Shown piece after piece: positions 8,717 through 16,930 of a stretch of 64,000 nucleotides of DNA. Made by a program: the position numbers and the translations under genes. The first letter of the stretch is position 1. The number at the start of each line of letters is the position of its first letter. Origin of the DNA: Natronomonas moolapensis 8.8.11 (lineage in GTDB: Archaea; Halobacteriota; Halobacteria; Halobacteriales; Haloarculaceae); contig NC_020388.1 of NCBI RefSeq assembly GCF_000591055.1, positions 620,001-684,000 of the forward strand, read 5' to 3'. The notes under the pieces were generated by a model. It was not told the origin of the DNA. It made no database searches and was given only the letters and a program-made list of their open reading frames with translations.

Positions 8717-9730
8717 TCACCGCCCGGCGTCCTGTTCGACTTCGAGCAGTTCGTGATAGCGGTTGCGGATGGTGACCTCGGAGATGTCCGCGACCTCGCT
8801 GACGGCGTTCTGGGTGACTTTCTCGTTGGTGAGCAGCGAAGCGGCGTACACCGCGGCGGCCGCCAGCCCCACCGGCGACTTCCCCGAGTGGACGCCGGCG
8901 TCGCGGGCCCCGTCGAGCAGCTGGCGCGCGCGGCGTTCGGCCTCCTCGGAGAGATCGAGGTCGCTGGCGAAGCGCGGCACGTAGCTCTTCGGATCGGCGG
9001 GCGCGATTTCGAGGCCGAGTTCGCGGACGACGTAGCGGTAGGTGCGGGCGATTTCGCTCTTTTCGACGCGGGAGACGCCCGCGACCTCGTCGAGGCTGCG
9101 CGGCGTTCCGGCCTGCTTTGCGGCGGCGTACAGCGCGGCGGTGGAGACGCCTTCGATGGAGCGTCCGGGGAGGAGGTTGTCGTCGAGCGCGCGGCGGTAG
9201 ATGACGGAGGCGGTTTCGCGGACGTTTTCGGGGAGGCCGAGCGCGGAGGCCATGCGGTCGATTTCGCCGAGGGCCTGTTTGAGGTTGCGCTCTTTGGAGT
9301 CCCGCGTGCGGAAGCGCTCGTTCCACTTGCGGAGTCGCTGCATCTTCTGGCGCTGTCTCGATCCCAGCGAGTTCCCGTAGGCGTCTTTGTCCTGCCAGCC
9401 GATGTTGGTGGAGAGCCCCTTGTCGTGCATCATGTTCGTGGTGGGGGCGCCGACGCGGGATTTCTGGTCCTTCTCGGCGCTGTCGAAGGCGCGCCACTCC
9501 GGCCCGCGGTCGATCTCGTCCTCCTCGACGACGAGTCCACACTCGGTACAGACCGTCTCGCCGTGCTCCGAATCGGCGGTGAGTCGGCCGCCGCACTCCG
9601 GACAGACCAGCTCCGATTCGTCCTCGCCCGCCTCGCGTTCGTTTTCGGTGCGTTCGCTCTCGTTGCTCTCCTCCGCCGCTGATTCGTTCTCGCGTTCCGT
9701 TCGTCGCCGTCTGACAGTAGAGTCGGTCAT
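8717..9730 (-). CDS. tfb: Transcription initiation factor IIB (TFB)
   Basis: TFB recruits RNA polymerase to TATA-binding protein at archaeal promoters. The 337-residue protein has a charged, disordered N-terminal extension of about 45 residues and then a zinc ribbon (CPECGG and CTECGL). Next come the B-reader segment RGPEWRAFDS and two cyclin-like repeats (about 140-225 and 235-335), each with the YRRAL / YAAAKQ type core. It is full length and intact. ATG codons at 9733 and 9730 are both possible starts. Haloarchaea usually carry several TFB paralogues, so this is one of a family; which promoters it serves cannot be told here. Confidence 0.95.
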   Translation of the reverse strand: MTDSTVRRRRTERENESAAEESNESERTENEREAGEDESELVCPECGGRLTADSEHGETVCTECGLVVEEDEIDRGPEWRAFDSAEKDQKSRVGAPTTNMMHDKGLSTNIGWQDKDAYGNSLGSRQRQKMQRLRKWNERFRTRDSKERNLKQALGEIDRMASALGLPENVRETASVIYRRALDDNLLPGRSIEGVSTAALYAAAKQAGTPRSLDEVAGVSRVEKSEIARTYRYVVRELGLEIAPADPKSYVPRFASDLDLSEEAERRARQLLDGARDAGVHSGKSPVGLAAAAVYAASLLTNEKVTQNAVSEVADISEVTIRNRYHELLEVEQDAGR

Positions 9731-9898
9731 CATCGATTAGTTTTTGATTTCGGAAAACTCGTTTTCGATATAGGTATTGTTTTTCCCGCAACTTAAAAAT
9801 TGTGGCTCACGAAGCGACAGTTCCGGCGGGTCGTCGTCCGGGTGCGCGCCGGCGGGCACAACTCTGATGTCGGAGGGCAGCGTGGAACGAACGGATAT

Positions 9899-10111
9899 AT
9901 GCAGCAGGGCCTCGAACGGGAAATCCTGGAGACGCTCGCCTCGGGAAACCGGCGGTCGGTCGCCGGGCTCGCCGAGGCGCTCGGCCGACATCCCGTCACA
10001 GTCGACCGACAGTGCTATGACCTCCAGACCGACGGGTACATCGCAATCGCCTCCATCGGCGGCACGTACCGGCTGACCGCCAAGGGCCGCGAGCGCCTCG
10101 ACGACGCGTGA
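9899..10111 (+). CDS. Small winged-helix DNA-binding protein
   Basis: This 70-residue protein reads as a single winged helix: ILETLASGNRRSVAGLAEALGRHPVTVDRQCYDLQTDGYI is a helix-turn-helix plus wing, ending in LTAKGRERL as in MarR/ArsR-type regulators. The frame is open further upstream to 9800, but the ATG at 9899 begins right at the fold. It precedes gatC by 45 bases in the same direction and may be co-transcribed with it. The target is unknown. Confidence 0.65.
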   Translation: MQQGLEREILETLASGNRRSVAGLAEALGRHPVTVDRQCYDLQTDGYIAIASIGGTYRLTAKGRERLDDA

Positions 10112-10156
10112 GCGCCGTCCGAAACCCTTAGTGACGCCCCCCACCGATCCATGGGC

Positions 10157-10426
10157 ATGACTGTCGACGACGAGGAGGTCCGCCACGTCGCCCAGCTCGC
10201 GCGGATCGACCTCGACGACGAGGAGGTCGAACGGTTCACCGGCCAGTTCGCCGAGATCCTCGAACACTTCGAGGCGCTCGACGACGTCCCCGAGGTCGAT
10301 CCCAGCCCCGAATTGGCGAACGTGATGCGCCCCGACGAAGTCGAGTCGGGACTCACCCAAGAGGAGGCGCTGCGAAACGCCCCTGAGACGGAGGACGGCT
10401 ACTTCAAGGGGCCGAGCGTTTCATGA
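10157..10426 (+). CDS. gatC: Aspartyl/glutamyl-tRNA amidotransferase subunit GatC
   Basis: GatC is the small, belt-like subunit of the GatCAB complex that amidates misacylated Glu-tRNA-Gln and Asp-tRNA-Asn. The protein has 89 residues from the ATG at 10157 (91 from the ATG at 10151). It has the family pattern EEVRHVAQLARIDLDDEE and the tail DEVESGLTQEEAL-NAP-DGYFKGP. It overlaps gatA by ATGA at 10423-10426, so translation is coupled. No gatB is in the window. Confidence 0.95.
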   Translation: MTVDDEEVRHVAQLARIDLDDEEVERFTGQFAEILEHFEALDDVPEVDPSPELANVMRPDEVESGLTQEEALRNAPETEDGYFKGPSVS

Positions 10427-11703
10427 GCCACAACGCGTTCATTACCGAGACGCACATCGAGGGCGATGACGACGGTCCCCTCGCCGGTCGAACCGTCGCC
10501 GTCAAGGACAATATCTCCACGGACGGGGTCGAGACGACCTGTGGATCGGCGGCCCTCGAGGGGTATGTCCCACCGTACGATGCGACCGTCGTCGAACGGC
10601 TGAGGGACGCGGGCGCGACGATCGTCGGCAAGACGAACATGGACGAGTTCGGGATGGGGACGACCACGGAGACCTCGGCGTTCGGTCCCGTCGAGAACCC
10701 CGCCGCCGAGGGCCGCGTCCCCGGCGGCTCCTCTGGCGGAAGCGCCGCCGCCGTCGCGTCCGGCGAGGCCGACCTGGCTTTGGGGTCGGACACGGGCGGC
10801 TCCGTGCGGTGTCCGGCCGCCTTCTGTGGCGTCGTCGGTATCAAACCCACCTACGGGCTGGTCTCGAGGTACGGCCTCGTGGCGTACGCGAACTCGCTGG
10901 AACAGATCGGCCCGCTGGCGCCGACCGTCGAGGCGGCGGCCGAACTGCTTGAGGTACTCGCCGGCCCGGACCCGAACGACGCGACGACGCGGGAACCGCC
11001 GGCCGACGTCGACACCGACTACGCCGCCGCCGCCGACGGCGACGTCTCGGGACTCACCGTGGGTATTCCGACCGAACTGCTCGAGGGCGCCGACGAGGGC
11101 GTCCGGGCGGTCTTCGAGGACGCGATCGACGACCTCGAGTCGAAGGGGGCGACGACCGAGACGGTCTCGTTGCCCTCCGTCGAAACCGCGGTGCAGGCGT
11201 ACTACGTCATCGCGATGTCGGAGGCGTCCTCGAATCTCGCGCGCTTCGACGGCGTGCGGTACGGGCGTTCGGGCGAGGGCGACGACGGGGACAACTGGAA
11301 CGAGTCCTTCGCGGCCGCCCGCGAGATCGGGTTCGGCGAGGAGGTCAAACGCCGCGTCCTGCTCGGCACCTACGCCCTCTCGGCGGGTTATCACGACAAG
11401 TACTACAAGAAGGCCCAAGACGCCCGCGCGTGGGTCAAACAGGACTTCGAGGAGGCCTTCGAGTCCGTCGACGTCCTCGCTTCGCCGACGATGCCGGTCC
11501 CGCCGTTCGAGCGCGGCGAGAGCCTCGAGGACCCCCTACAGATGTATCTGGCCGACGCGAACACCGTCCCGATCAACCTGGCGAACCTGCCGGCGATCTC
11601 GGTCCCGGCGGGCGAAACCGACGAGGGGCCGGTCGGCCTCCAGTTGGTCGGCCCCGCCTTCAGGGAAGCGACGCTCGTCCGCGCTGGGTCGGCGCTGGAG
11701 TGA
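10423..11703 (+). CDS. gatA: Glutamyl-tRNA(Gln) amidotransferase subunit GatA
   Basis: GatA is the amidase that releases ammonia from glutamine for transamidation of Glu-tRNA-Gln and Asp-tRNA-Asn. The 426-residue protein shows the amidase-signature catalytic triad: Lys in VAVKDNIST, the cis-Ser in PGGSSGGSAAAV, and the nucleophile Ser in LGSDTGGSVRCP. Length is slightly short for the family (often 450-490) because the N-terminal extension is small, but all catalytic parts are present. It starts inside the gatC stop (ATGA). It converges on the CPBP protease gene 17 bases after its stop. Confidence 0.96.
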   Translation: MSHNAFITETHIEGDDDGPLAGRTVAVKDNISTDGVETTCGSAALEGYVPPYDATVVERLRDAGATIVGKTNMDEFGMGTTTETSAFGPVENPAAEGRVPGGSSGGSAAAVASGEADLALGSDTGGSVRCPAAFCGVVGIKPTYGLVSRYGLVAYANSLEQIGPLAPTVEAAAELLEVLAGPDPNDATTREPPADVDTDYAAAADGDVSGLTVGIPTELLEGADEGVRAVFEDAIDDLESKGATTETVSLPSVETAVQAYYVIAMSEASSNLARFDGVRYGRSGEGDDGDNWNESFAAAREIGFGEEVKRRVLLGTYALSAGYHDKYYKKAQDARAWVKQDFEEAFESVDVLASPTMPVPPFERGESLEDPLQMYLADANTVPINLANLPAISVPAGETDEGPVGLQLVGPAFREATLVRAGSALE

Positions 11704-11719
11704 GGTCTGACTGGGCTAT

Positions 11720-12505
11720 CTATAACAGAAGCAGCCCGATCGCGGCAGCCACCGCGTCGGGGTCGCCGTACCGGACGCCGAGATACCCCATCGCCGCCTG
11801 CGTCGCGTTGAAGAGGCCGTGCATGAGCGCGACCACGACGAGGTTGCCCGTGTACTCGTAGGACAGCGCCAGCACGAAGCCGACGAAAAACAGCACTGAC
11901 ACGCCGAGCAGTCCGGCCTCGATGCTGCCGAACCCGGCGAGGTGGATGACCGCGAACAGCGCCGTCGCGAGCGTGATCCCGGCGGCGACGCCGAACGTCT
12001 CCCGGAGACGGGTCTGGATGATCCCGCGGAACAGCAACTCCTCGGTGGGCCCGACGATCAGGAGCGAAAACACGCCCAGCATGACGAAAATGAGCGGGTC
12101 CTGTTGGGCCACGTCGAAGATGGCCTGGGGTTCGCGCTCGATGCCGAGGCGCTGGCCCACGACGAAACTGCCGATCGAGCCGACGAGCCAGAGGACGATC
12201 ATCGAGACGAAGCCGACGCCGAGGACGATCCACCCCTCCAGCGTCGGCGCGCGGACGCCGATGTCGGCGGGCGTCAGCCCGCGATAGCGGAGATACAGCA
12301 GCGAGACGCCGGTGAAAAAGACCAACTGGAGCGTGAGGACCGAAAGGACGAAGCCCTGTCTGGGCGTGGGATCGATACCGAAAAGCCCCAACCCGCGCGC
12401 GACGGCGTAAGCTGCGGCGTTCCCGCCGCCGTAGGCGAGCGCCGCGAGCCCGAACGCCACGCCGACCGCGAGGAGAGAGCCGGGGATCCGTGAGCGGATG
12501 GACAT
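11720..12505 (-). CDS. CPBP-family intramembrane metalloprotease
   Basis: This 261-residue membrane protein has about seven hydrophobic segments. The CPBP (CAAX protease and bacteriocin-processing, Abi) motifs are all visible: GPTEELLFRGIIQTRL (motif 1, Glu-Glu plus Arg), FAVIHLAG (motif 2 His), and VALMHGLFNAT (motif 3 His and Asn). It is likely an active intramembrane metalloprotease. In archaea these proteins are multicopy with mostly unknown substrates. It stands alone, convergent with gatA and divergent from the next gene. Confidence 0.88.
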   Translation of the reverse strand: MSIRSRIPGSLLAVGVAFGLAALAYGGGNAAAYAVARGLGLFGIDPTPRQGFVLSVLTLQLVFFTGVSLLYLRYRGLTPADIGVRAPTLEGWIVLGVGFVSMIVLWLVGSIGSFVVGQRLGIEREPQAIFDVAQQDPLIFVMLGVFSLLIVGPTEELLFRGIIQTRLRETFGVAAGITLATALFAVIHLAGFGSIEAGLLGVSVLFFVGFVLALSYEYTGNLVVVALMHGLFNATQAAMGYLGVRYGDPDAVAAAIGLLLL

Positions 12506-12636
12506 GTCCAGTCATACGTCCGGACGTTGAAATACCCTGTCGACCGCGGCCGGATCGACGCCGTCCGAACCTGTTTCCCGTGGTGGACCGCGATGGACGC
12601 CGATCGGTTCATAGCGGAGCGGGCGGTAGCCGTACG

Positions 12637-12667
12637 TTTATATCGAATGGACATACTAACAGTATGT
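12637..12667 (+). promoter_or_regulatory. TATA box plus palindromic operator candidate abutting a start codon
   Basis: TTTATAT at 12637-12643 is followed by a perfect inverted repeat ACATACT-AAC-AGTATGT at 12651-12667. The repeat touches the ATG at 12668, so in a leaderless gene it would cover the transcription start. A bound dimer would block initiation. Confidence 0.5.
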
Positions 12668-13162
12668 ATGACGCTGTCGGAGATCGCTGCGGGGCTGGAA
12701 GTCACGACGGAACAGCGCGAGCGCGGCGTCGTCGAGACCGACGGAACCGACGCCCCGCTCGCCGAGCGGCTGACCGAGTTCGAGGCGCGGCTTCCCTGCT
12801 GTCCCGGGCGCGCGGCCGCGGTCGTCGACGCTTACACCGAGGGAGCGAGCGTGGGCCGTGCCGCCGCCGTCGCGGACGTCCCACGGACGACGGCGGCGAA
12901 GGTGCTGTACCTGCTGGGCGAACCGATCGACCCGCTGACCCCGACGGCAAAACGGGTGCTAGAGGACTGGCTCGCCGGCGAAATATCGCGCACGGAGGCC
13001 CGGACGCTGGCGGGTCTCGGCGACCGGGAGTTCGCCCTCGGCGCGTACGTCGCCACCCACGACCCGATCGACGGTGCCGACGCGGTGGTCCTCGGGGCAG
13101 CCTCAACGGCGCACCCGGACCCGCTCGTGGACGCCAGAGGCGACCCCGACGATCTCATCTGA
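12668..13162 (+). CDS. Haloarchaeal protein with helix-turn-helix-like segment
   Basis: This 164-residue soluble acidic protein of unknown function has a central stretch AAVVDAYTEGASVGRAAAVADVPRTTAAKVLYLLGE. It reads like a helix-turn-helix of the resolvase or sigma-4 type, so a DNA-binding role is possible. The start at 12668 follows a TATA-like box by 25 bases; the frame is open further upstream, but that part lies before the promoter. The gene overlaps the convergent ATPase gene by 8 bases at the 3' end. The palindrome at its start would fit autoregulation. Confidence 0.65.
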   Translation: MTLSEIAAGLEVTTEQRERGVVETDGTDAPLAERLTEFEARLPCCPGRAAAVVDAYTEGASVGRAAAVADVPRTTAAKVLYLLGEPIDPLTPTAKRVLEDWLAGEISRTEARTLAGLGDREFALGAYVATHDPIDGADAVVLGAASTAHPDPLVDARGDPDDLI

Positions 13163-13862
13163 GAGAGACGTTTCCGAACAACCCCGTCGACTCCGGCCGC
13201 TCGACGGGGATCCCGGTCAGCACTTCGACCGCGTCGGCGAGCGCGTCGCGGGCGGGTGAATCGGGCGCGCCCGCCGGCGTCTCGGAGCCGAGTTCCGGGA
13301 CCGCCACGTCGGCGTCCGGGTGCGCCGACGTCCGCGTGAGCAGCGTCGTCGAGTCGTCGATCCCGATGTCCGCCAGTCGATCCGCCGTCCGCGGCACGGC
13401 CGACGCCGCTCGCTCGCCGTCACAGACGACGGCGACGGACCCGGCTTCGGTGGCCGCCGCGACGGCCGGGTTCGTCGCCACCGGTGGGGTGTCGACGAGG
13501 ACGCACTCGAAGCGCCGCGCCGCCGCCTCGATCAGCTCTCCGAATCGCTCGGCAGCCGCCGGCCGTTTCGCGCGCGCGAGGCGCTCGAAGGACGCGTGGG
13601 CGGGACAGACGGAGAGCCGCCCCGCCCGCTCGCCGGGGAGGTCGATCAAGCCCTCCTCGAGCGGCGTCTCTGACAGACACAGCGCCGTTATGTCGGGGTC
13701 GATCCGGCCAGCGACCCGATCGGAGAGCCCCTGCGTGCCGTAGGCGGCGTCAAGGATCGCGGTGTCGGCCCCGTCGTCGGCCAGAAGCCGTCCACACTCG
13801 AGCGTCACCCGCGTCGTCCCGACCCCGCCGGCGGCGCCGACGAACGCGACCGTTTCGGACAT
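13155..13862 (-). CDS. MinD/ParA-like ATPase with altered P-loop
   Basis: This 235-residue protein has the fold of the MinD/ParA/CpaE group: FVGAAGGVGTTRVTLECGRLLADDG at the N terminus, an ILDAAYGTQGL switch, VLVDTPP (Walker B-like) and VVCDGERAASAVPRTADRL. The P-loop reads GAAGGVGTTR, so both the signature Lys near its start and the usual GKT Lys are absent; nucleotide binding may be weakened, as in CpaE-type pseudo-ATPases. The frame stays open far upstream, but ATG at 13862 starts right at the Rossmann core. The gene is followed tail-to-tail by the HTH-like gene. The role is unknown, perhaps polar placement or type IV pilus-like assembly. Confidence 0.7.
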   Translation of the reverse strand: MSETVAFVGAAGGVGTTRVTLECGRLLADDGADTAILDAAYGTQGLSDRVAGRIDPDITALCLSETPLEEGLIDLPGERAGRLSVCPAHASFERLARAKRPAAAERFGELIEAAARRFECVLVDTPPVATNPAVAAATEAGSVAVVCDGERAASAVPRTADRLADIGIDDSTTLLTRTSAHPDADVAVPELGSETPAGAPDSPARDALADAVEVLTGIPVERPESTGLFGNVSLR

Positions 13863-13947
13863 ACGTTCGGTACCGCCGGCATCGAATAAAAACGTGCTGT
13901 CCGGGTCATCCGCCGTGTCGAGGTCGGCGCTCGGGGTCTCTCCCGCC

Positions 13948-14376
13948 TCAGCCGAGTTGCGTCTCGATATCCGAGGCGATGCCGGCGATTTCGCCGTCGT
14001 CGAGGTCGGCGAACGAGCCGACGGCCGCGTGGATCGGGCCACCGTCGTCGCCCTCGAAGCGGGGAACGACGTGGACGTGCAGGTGCGGAACCTCCTGTCC
14101 GGCCGCGGTACCGTCGTTGATGCCGACCGTCGTGGCGTCGGCGTCGACGGCGTCCTCGATGGCGGGCGAGAGCATTCGGACGGCCTCGAAGACGTCGGTC
14201 GAGACGTCCTGGGGGGCGTCCCGGAGTCTGCTGTAGGGCTCCTTCGGCACGACGAGGGTATGTCCCGGCGTGAGGGGGTTCGCGTCGAGAAACGCCGCGA
14301 CGGTCTCCGTCTCGTGGACGACGTGTCCGGGGACGTCACCGTCGATGATGCGCTCGAAGATGGTCGGCTCAGACAT
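13948..14376 (-). CDS. HIT-family nucleotide hydrolase
   Basis: This 142-residue histidine-triad protein has the catalytic motif HLHVHVVPR near residue 105 and the N-terminal IFERIIDGDVP typical of the Hint/HINT branch. These enzymes cleave nucleoside phosphoramidates or AMP-conjugates. ATG at 14376 is chosen because the family begins with SEPTIFERI; an upstream in-frame ATG at 14406 adds only a Pro-rich stub. It is followed 85 bases later by the MinD-like ATPase gene in the same direction. Confidence 0.92.
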   Translation of the reverse strand: MSEPTIFERIIDGDVPGHVVHETETVAAFLDANPLTPGHTLVVPKEPYSRLRDAPQDVSTDVFEAVRMLSPAIEDAVDADATTVGINDGTAAGQEVPHLHVHVVPRFEGDDGGPIHAAVGSFADLDDGEIAGIASDIETQLG

Positions 14377-14503
14377 ATCAGAGGGATCGGGCGGCGGCCC
14401 TATCAATGTTGATCCCCCGCCGGACCCGCGCTTGGCCGCCTCGAAGCCCCGGTATCCGGAGGCCGGTTCCCCGGCCGTGTGGCCCTATAGATGTGCTAGT
14501 AGA

Positions 14504-14542
14504 GTATATATACCTAGCTTACCCTCGGCCGAACGCTTATAT
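14504..14542. promoter_or_regulatory. Two stacked TATA-like boxes
   Basis: A self-complementary GTATATATAC at 14504-14513 is followed by CTTATAT at 14536-14542. The second is correctly placed (28-34 bases) for the gene starting at 14570. The first has no start codon at the usual distance and could serve a longer leader or a short RNA on either strand. Confidence 0.4.
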
Positions 14543-14569
14543 CGCTACACCGTCTCCGATCTTATGTTA

Positions 14570-14752
14570 ATGAGTAACGCACCCGCGGACGCGGACGAAC
14601 CAGCCCGCCAATCGGCCGAACCGCCCGAGACGCCGCTCGACACCGAGCGATACGCCCACCTCTCTCTCGACAACGGCGAGATCGTGATCTACGACCGGGA
14701 GGACCCCGAGATGTGGCTGCAATCGGACGTGGTCGTCGAGATCGGCGCGTAG
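14570..14752 (+). CDS. Small acidic haloarchaeal protein (paralogue of the gene at 51768)
   Basis: This is a 60-residue protein. The N-terminal half is disordered (Ala, Asp, Glu, Pro); the C-terminal half reads YAHLSLDNGEIVIYDREDPEMWLQSDVVVEIGA in two overlapping blocks, with the pattern V-x-YD-x(3)-P-x-WLQ-x-D-x(2)-V. The same pattern is in the 64-residue protein at 51768-51962. The family is not one I can name with certainty; the function is unknown. The start is supported by a TATA-like box 28 bases upstream. Confidence 0.65.
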   Translation: MSNAPADADEPARQSAEPPETPLDTERYAHLSLDNGEIVIYDREDPEMWLQSDVVVEIGA

Positions 14753-14793
14753 CTCCCGGCAGTCTTTTATACATCGATCGTCCTACCGGGGGT

Positions 14794-15033
14794 ATGAAGG
14801 AGATCCTCGCGCCCGTCGTCGAACTCGTCGCCTACGCCGTCGCTACGGCGGCGTTCACCGTCGCCGGCGTGTTCGCGGAACTGACGAGCGTCGACTACCT
14901 CGCAGCCGGTAACACGACGTTCGCGGCCTGGCTCGTGGTCATGGGCGCCGTCGCGCTGTACGCCGGCGTTGTTGCGCTGGGTGCCGGAGAGCTTCTCCCC
15001 CGCGTTCGCGACACCGTCGCCGACGGGCGGTAG
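14794..15033 (+). CDS. Small two-span membrane protein
   Basis: This 79-residue protein has two hydrophobic helices (about 10-30 and 42-65) joined by a short polar loop, with a basic/acidic C-terminal tail. CTTTTATACAT at 14763-14773 forms a TATA-like box about 26 bases before the ATG, so it has its own promoter although the small acidic gene ends only 41 bases upstream. No family was recognised. Confidence 0.6.
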   Translation: MKEILAPVVELVAYAVATAAFTVAGVFAELTSVDYLAAGNTTFAAWLVVMGAVALYAGVVALGAGELLPRVRDTVADGR

Positions 15034-15164
15034 CCGAAGCCGACCCGCGACCGTCCCACCCAACGACCGCGACCACCTCGTCCAACAACCCCGACTGTTC
15101 CGACTGCTCCAGCCGCCTCGACCGCATCCAAACGATTTTGCCCGCAGGGGGCGTCCGAACGATA

Positions 15165-16145
15165 ATGGCGACGTGTGACGTCTGTGGCAAAGACGAGAAC
15201 ATGCCGTACAACTGCCGGCACTGCGGCGGGACCTACTGCAGCGAACACCGGCTTCCCGAGAACCACGACTGCCCCGGCCTCGAACGCTGGAACGATCCCG
15301 ACGGCGTCTTCGACAGCGGCTTCGACGACTCGGTTCGCGGCGGCGGACAGGGGGGCCGCGGCGGTCGCGGCAGTCGAGGCGGAACCGCCGGTTCGGGCGG
15401 CCTTCTCGGCCGGATCGGACTCGACGCCGGTCCCGGCGGCCCGCTCGGGTACTTTCGGAACAACCTCTCGTATCTCTTCCTCGCGATCGCCGTCGTCGTC
15501 TTCGGCCTCCAGTACGTCCTCGCACCGCTTTTGGGGATCCGCCTGCCGTCGGCAGGTGTCGATCCCGGCACCACGACCTGGGGACAGATCTTCACGCTCA
15601 CGACCGCCCACCCCGAGTACGTCTGGACGTGGGTCGTCTCGGTCTTCTCTCACGGCGGGCCGAGCCACCTGCTTTTCAACGCCATCGCGCTGTACTTCTT
15701 CGGGCCGATCGTCGAGCGGCAGGTCGGCTCCCGGAAGTTCGCTGCCCTCTTTCTCGCCAGCGGCGTCCTCGCCGGCCTCGGGCAGGTCGGCGTCGGCTTG
15801 GTGACCGGCGAACAGGTGGCTGTCTTGGGCGCCTCCGGCGCGCTGATGGCGATCATGGGCGTGTTGGCAGTCACTTCCCCGGATTTGAAAGTCCTGCTGT
15901 TCTTTTTTATTCCGATGTCGATCCGGACGCTGACGGTGCTTTTCGCGGCCTTCTCGATCTTCGCGTTCGTCGCCGACGGCGGTATCCTCAGCGGGGTCGC
16001 CCACTTCGCCCACCTCGTCGGCCTCGTGATCGGGCTGTGGTACGGCAACCGGATCAAAGACCGCATCGGCCGCGGGCCGAAACAGCTGAACCTCGGGCCG
16101 GGACGGGGACCGGGTGGCCCCGGCGGCCCGGGTCGGTTCCCGTAG
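15165..16145 (+). CDS. Rhomboid protease with N-terminal AN1-type zinc finger
   Basis: This 326-residue fusion begins with an AN1-like zinc finger (CDVCGKDENMPYNC, CGGTYCSEH, NHDC; about 3-40). A Gly/Arg-rich linker follows, and then a six-segment rhomboid domain (about 95-300). The catalytic Ser is in VLGASGALMA and the catalytic His in VAHFAHLVGL; the HGGPSHLLFNA loop is also typical. It is an intramembrane serine protease that probably cleaves membrane-anchored proteins; the finger may bind a soluble partner. The C-terminal tail is Gly/Pro-rich. The next gene starts on the base after its stop, so the two form an operon. Confidence 0.93.
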   Translation: MATCDVCGKDENMPYNCRHCGGTYCSEHRLPENHDCPGLERWNDPDGVFDSGFDDSVRGGGQGGRGGRGSRGGTAGSGGLLGRIGLDAGPGGPLGYFRNNLSYLFLAIAVVVFGLQYVLAPLLGIRLPSAGVDPGTTTWGQIFTLTTAHPEYVWTWVVSVFSHGGPSHLLFNAIALYFFGPIVERQVGSRKFAALFLASGVLAGLGQVGVGLVTGEQVAVLGASGALMAIMGVLAVTSPDLKVLLFFFIPMSIRTLTVLFAAFSIFAFVADGGILSGVAHFAHLVGLVIGLWYGNRIKDRIGRGPKQLNLGPGRGPGGPGGPGRFP

Positions 16146-16883
16146 ATGGACGTCGCCGCCGAGCGGTTCCGGCCGACCCGCCCCGGCTCCCGCGAGGCGA
16201 TGGAGCGGTTGCAGGCCGAAATCGCGGCCGAGGCGACGTTCGAGGACGCCGCCGGGGTCACGCCCGCAGACGTCCACTCCGGCGACGCACTCGTCGCCGG
16301 GGTCGACCAGGCGTTTCTCGACGACCGGGCCGTCTCTGCCGTCGTCGTCCTCCGCGGCGGGGAAGTGATCGCCCGCGAGAGCGCCGTCACGCCGCTGTCG
16401 ATGCCGTACGTGCCGGGGCTGCTCGCCTTCCGTGAGGGCGAACCGATCGTCGCGGCGCTCGAGGCCCTCGACGTCGATCCGGACCTGCTCGTCCTCGACG
16501 GCAGCGGCCGGATACACTATCGCGAGGCCGGGCTCGCGGCCCACGTCGGCGTCTGCTTCGACGTCCCCGCCGTCGGCGTCGCAAAGAGCCTCCTCTGTGG
16601 CCGACCTAGGCGAGCGACGGACGCGCTCGAGGCGGGCGAGCGCGTCCCGATCGAAGCCGACGACTCGATGAGCGCCCCGGAGGAGACCGTCGTCGGGCAC
16701 GCCTACCAGAGCCGACAGTACCCCGACTCGACGAGGATCAACCCCCTCTACGTCTCGCCGGGGCACCGCCTCGCCGCCGGGACGGCGACCGATCTCGTGG
16801 CCGCCTGCGGCGGCGAGTACAAACTCCCCCGGCCGACGCGGCTGGCCGACCGGTACGCCGACGAACTGAAAACCGGGCGGTGA
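16146..16883 (+). CDS. nfi: Endonuclease V (deoxyinosine 3' endonuclease)
   Basis: Endonuclease V cuts DNA one base 3' of deoxyinosine formed by adenine deamination. The 245-residue protein has VAGVDQAF (first catalytic Asp), the PYVPGLLAFREGEPI wedge motif, VLDGSGRIHYREAGLAAHVGV (second Asp and His) and GVAKSLL. All key positions are intact; DGSG replaces the more common DGHG or DGQG. The ATG follows the rhomboid stop without a gap, implying translational coupling. Co-occurrence of rhomboid and nfi in haloarchaea is a positional association with no obvious shared role. Confidence 0.95.
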   Translation: MDVAAERFRPTRPGSREAMERLQAEIAAEATFEDAAGVTPADVHSGDALVAGVDQAFLDDRAVSAVVVLRGGEVIARESAVTPLSMPYVPGLLAFREGEPIVAALEALDVDPDLLVLDGSGRIHYREAGLAAHVGVCFDVPAVGVAKSLLCGRPRRATDALEAGERVPIEADDSMSAPEETVVGHAYQSRQYPDSTRINPLYVSPGHRLAAGTATDLVAACGGEYKLPRPTRLADRYADELKTGR

Positions 16884-16930
16884 GGCCCCGACACATCAAC
16901 GCCTAACTACCGTCCCCCCGATCGATCCGT

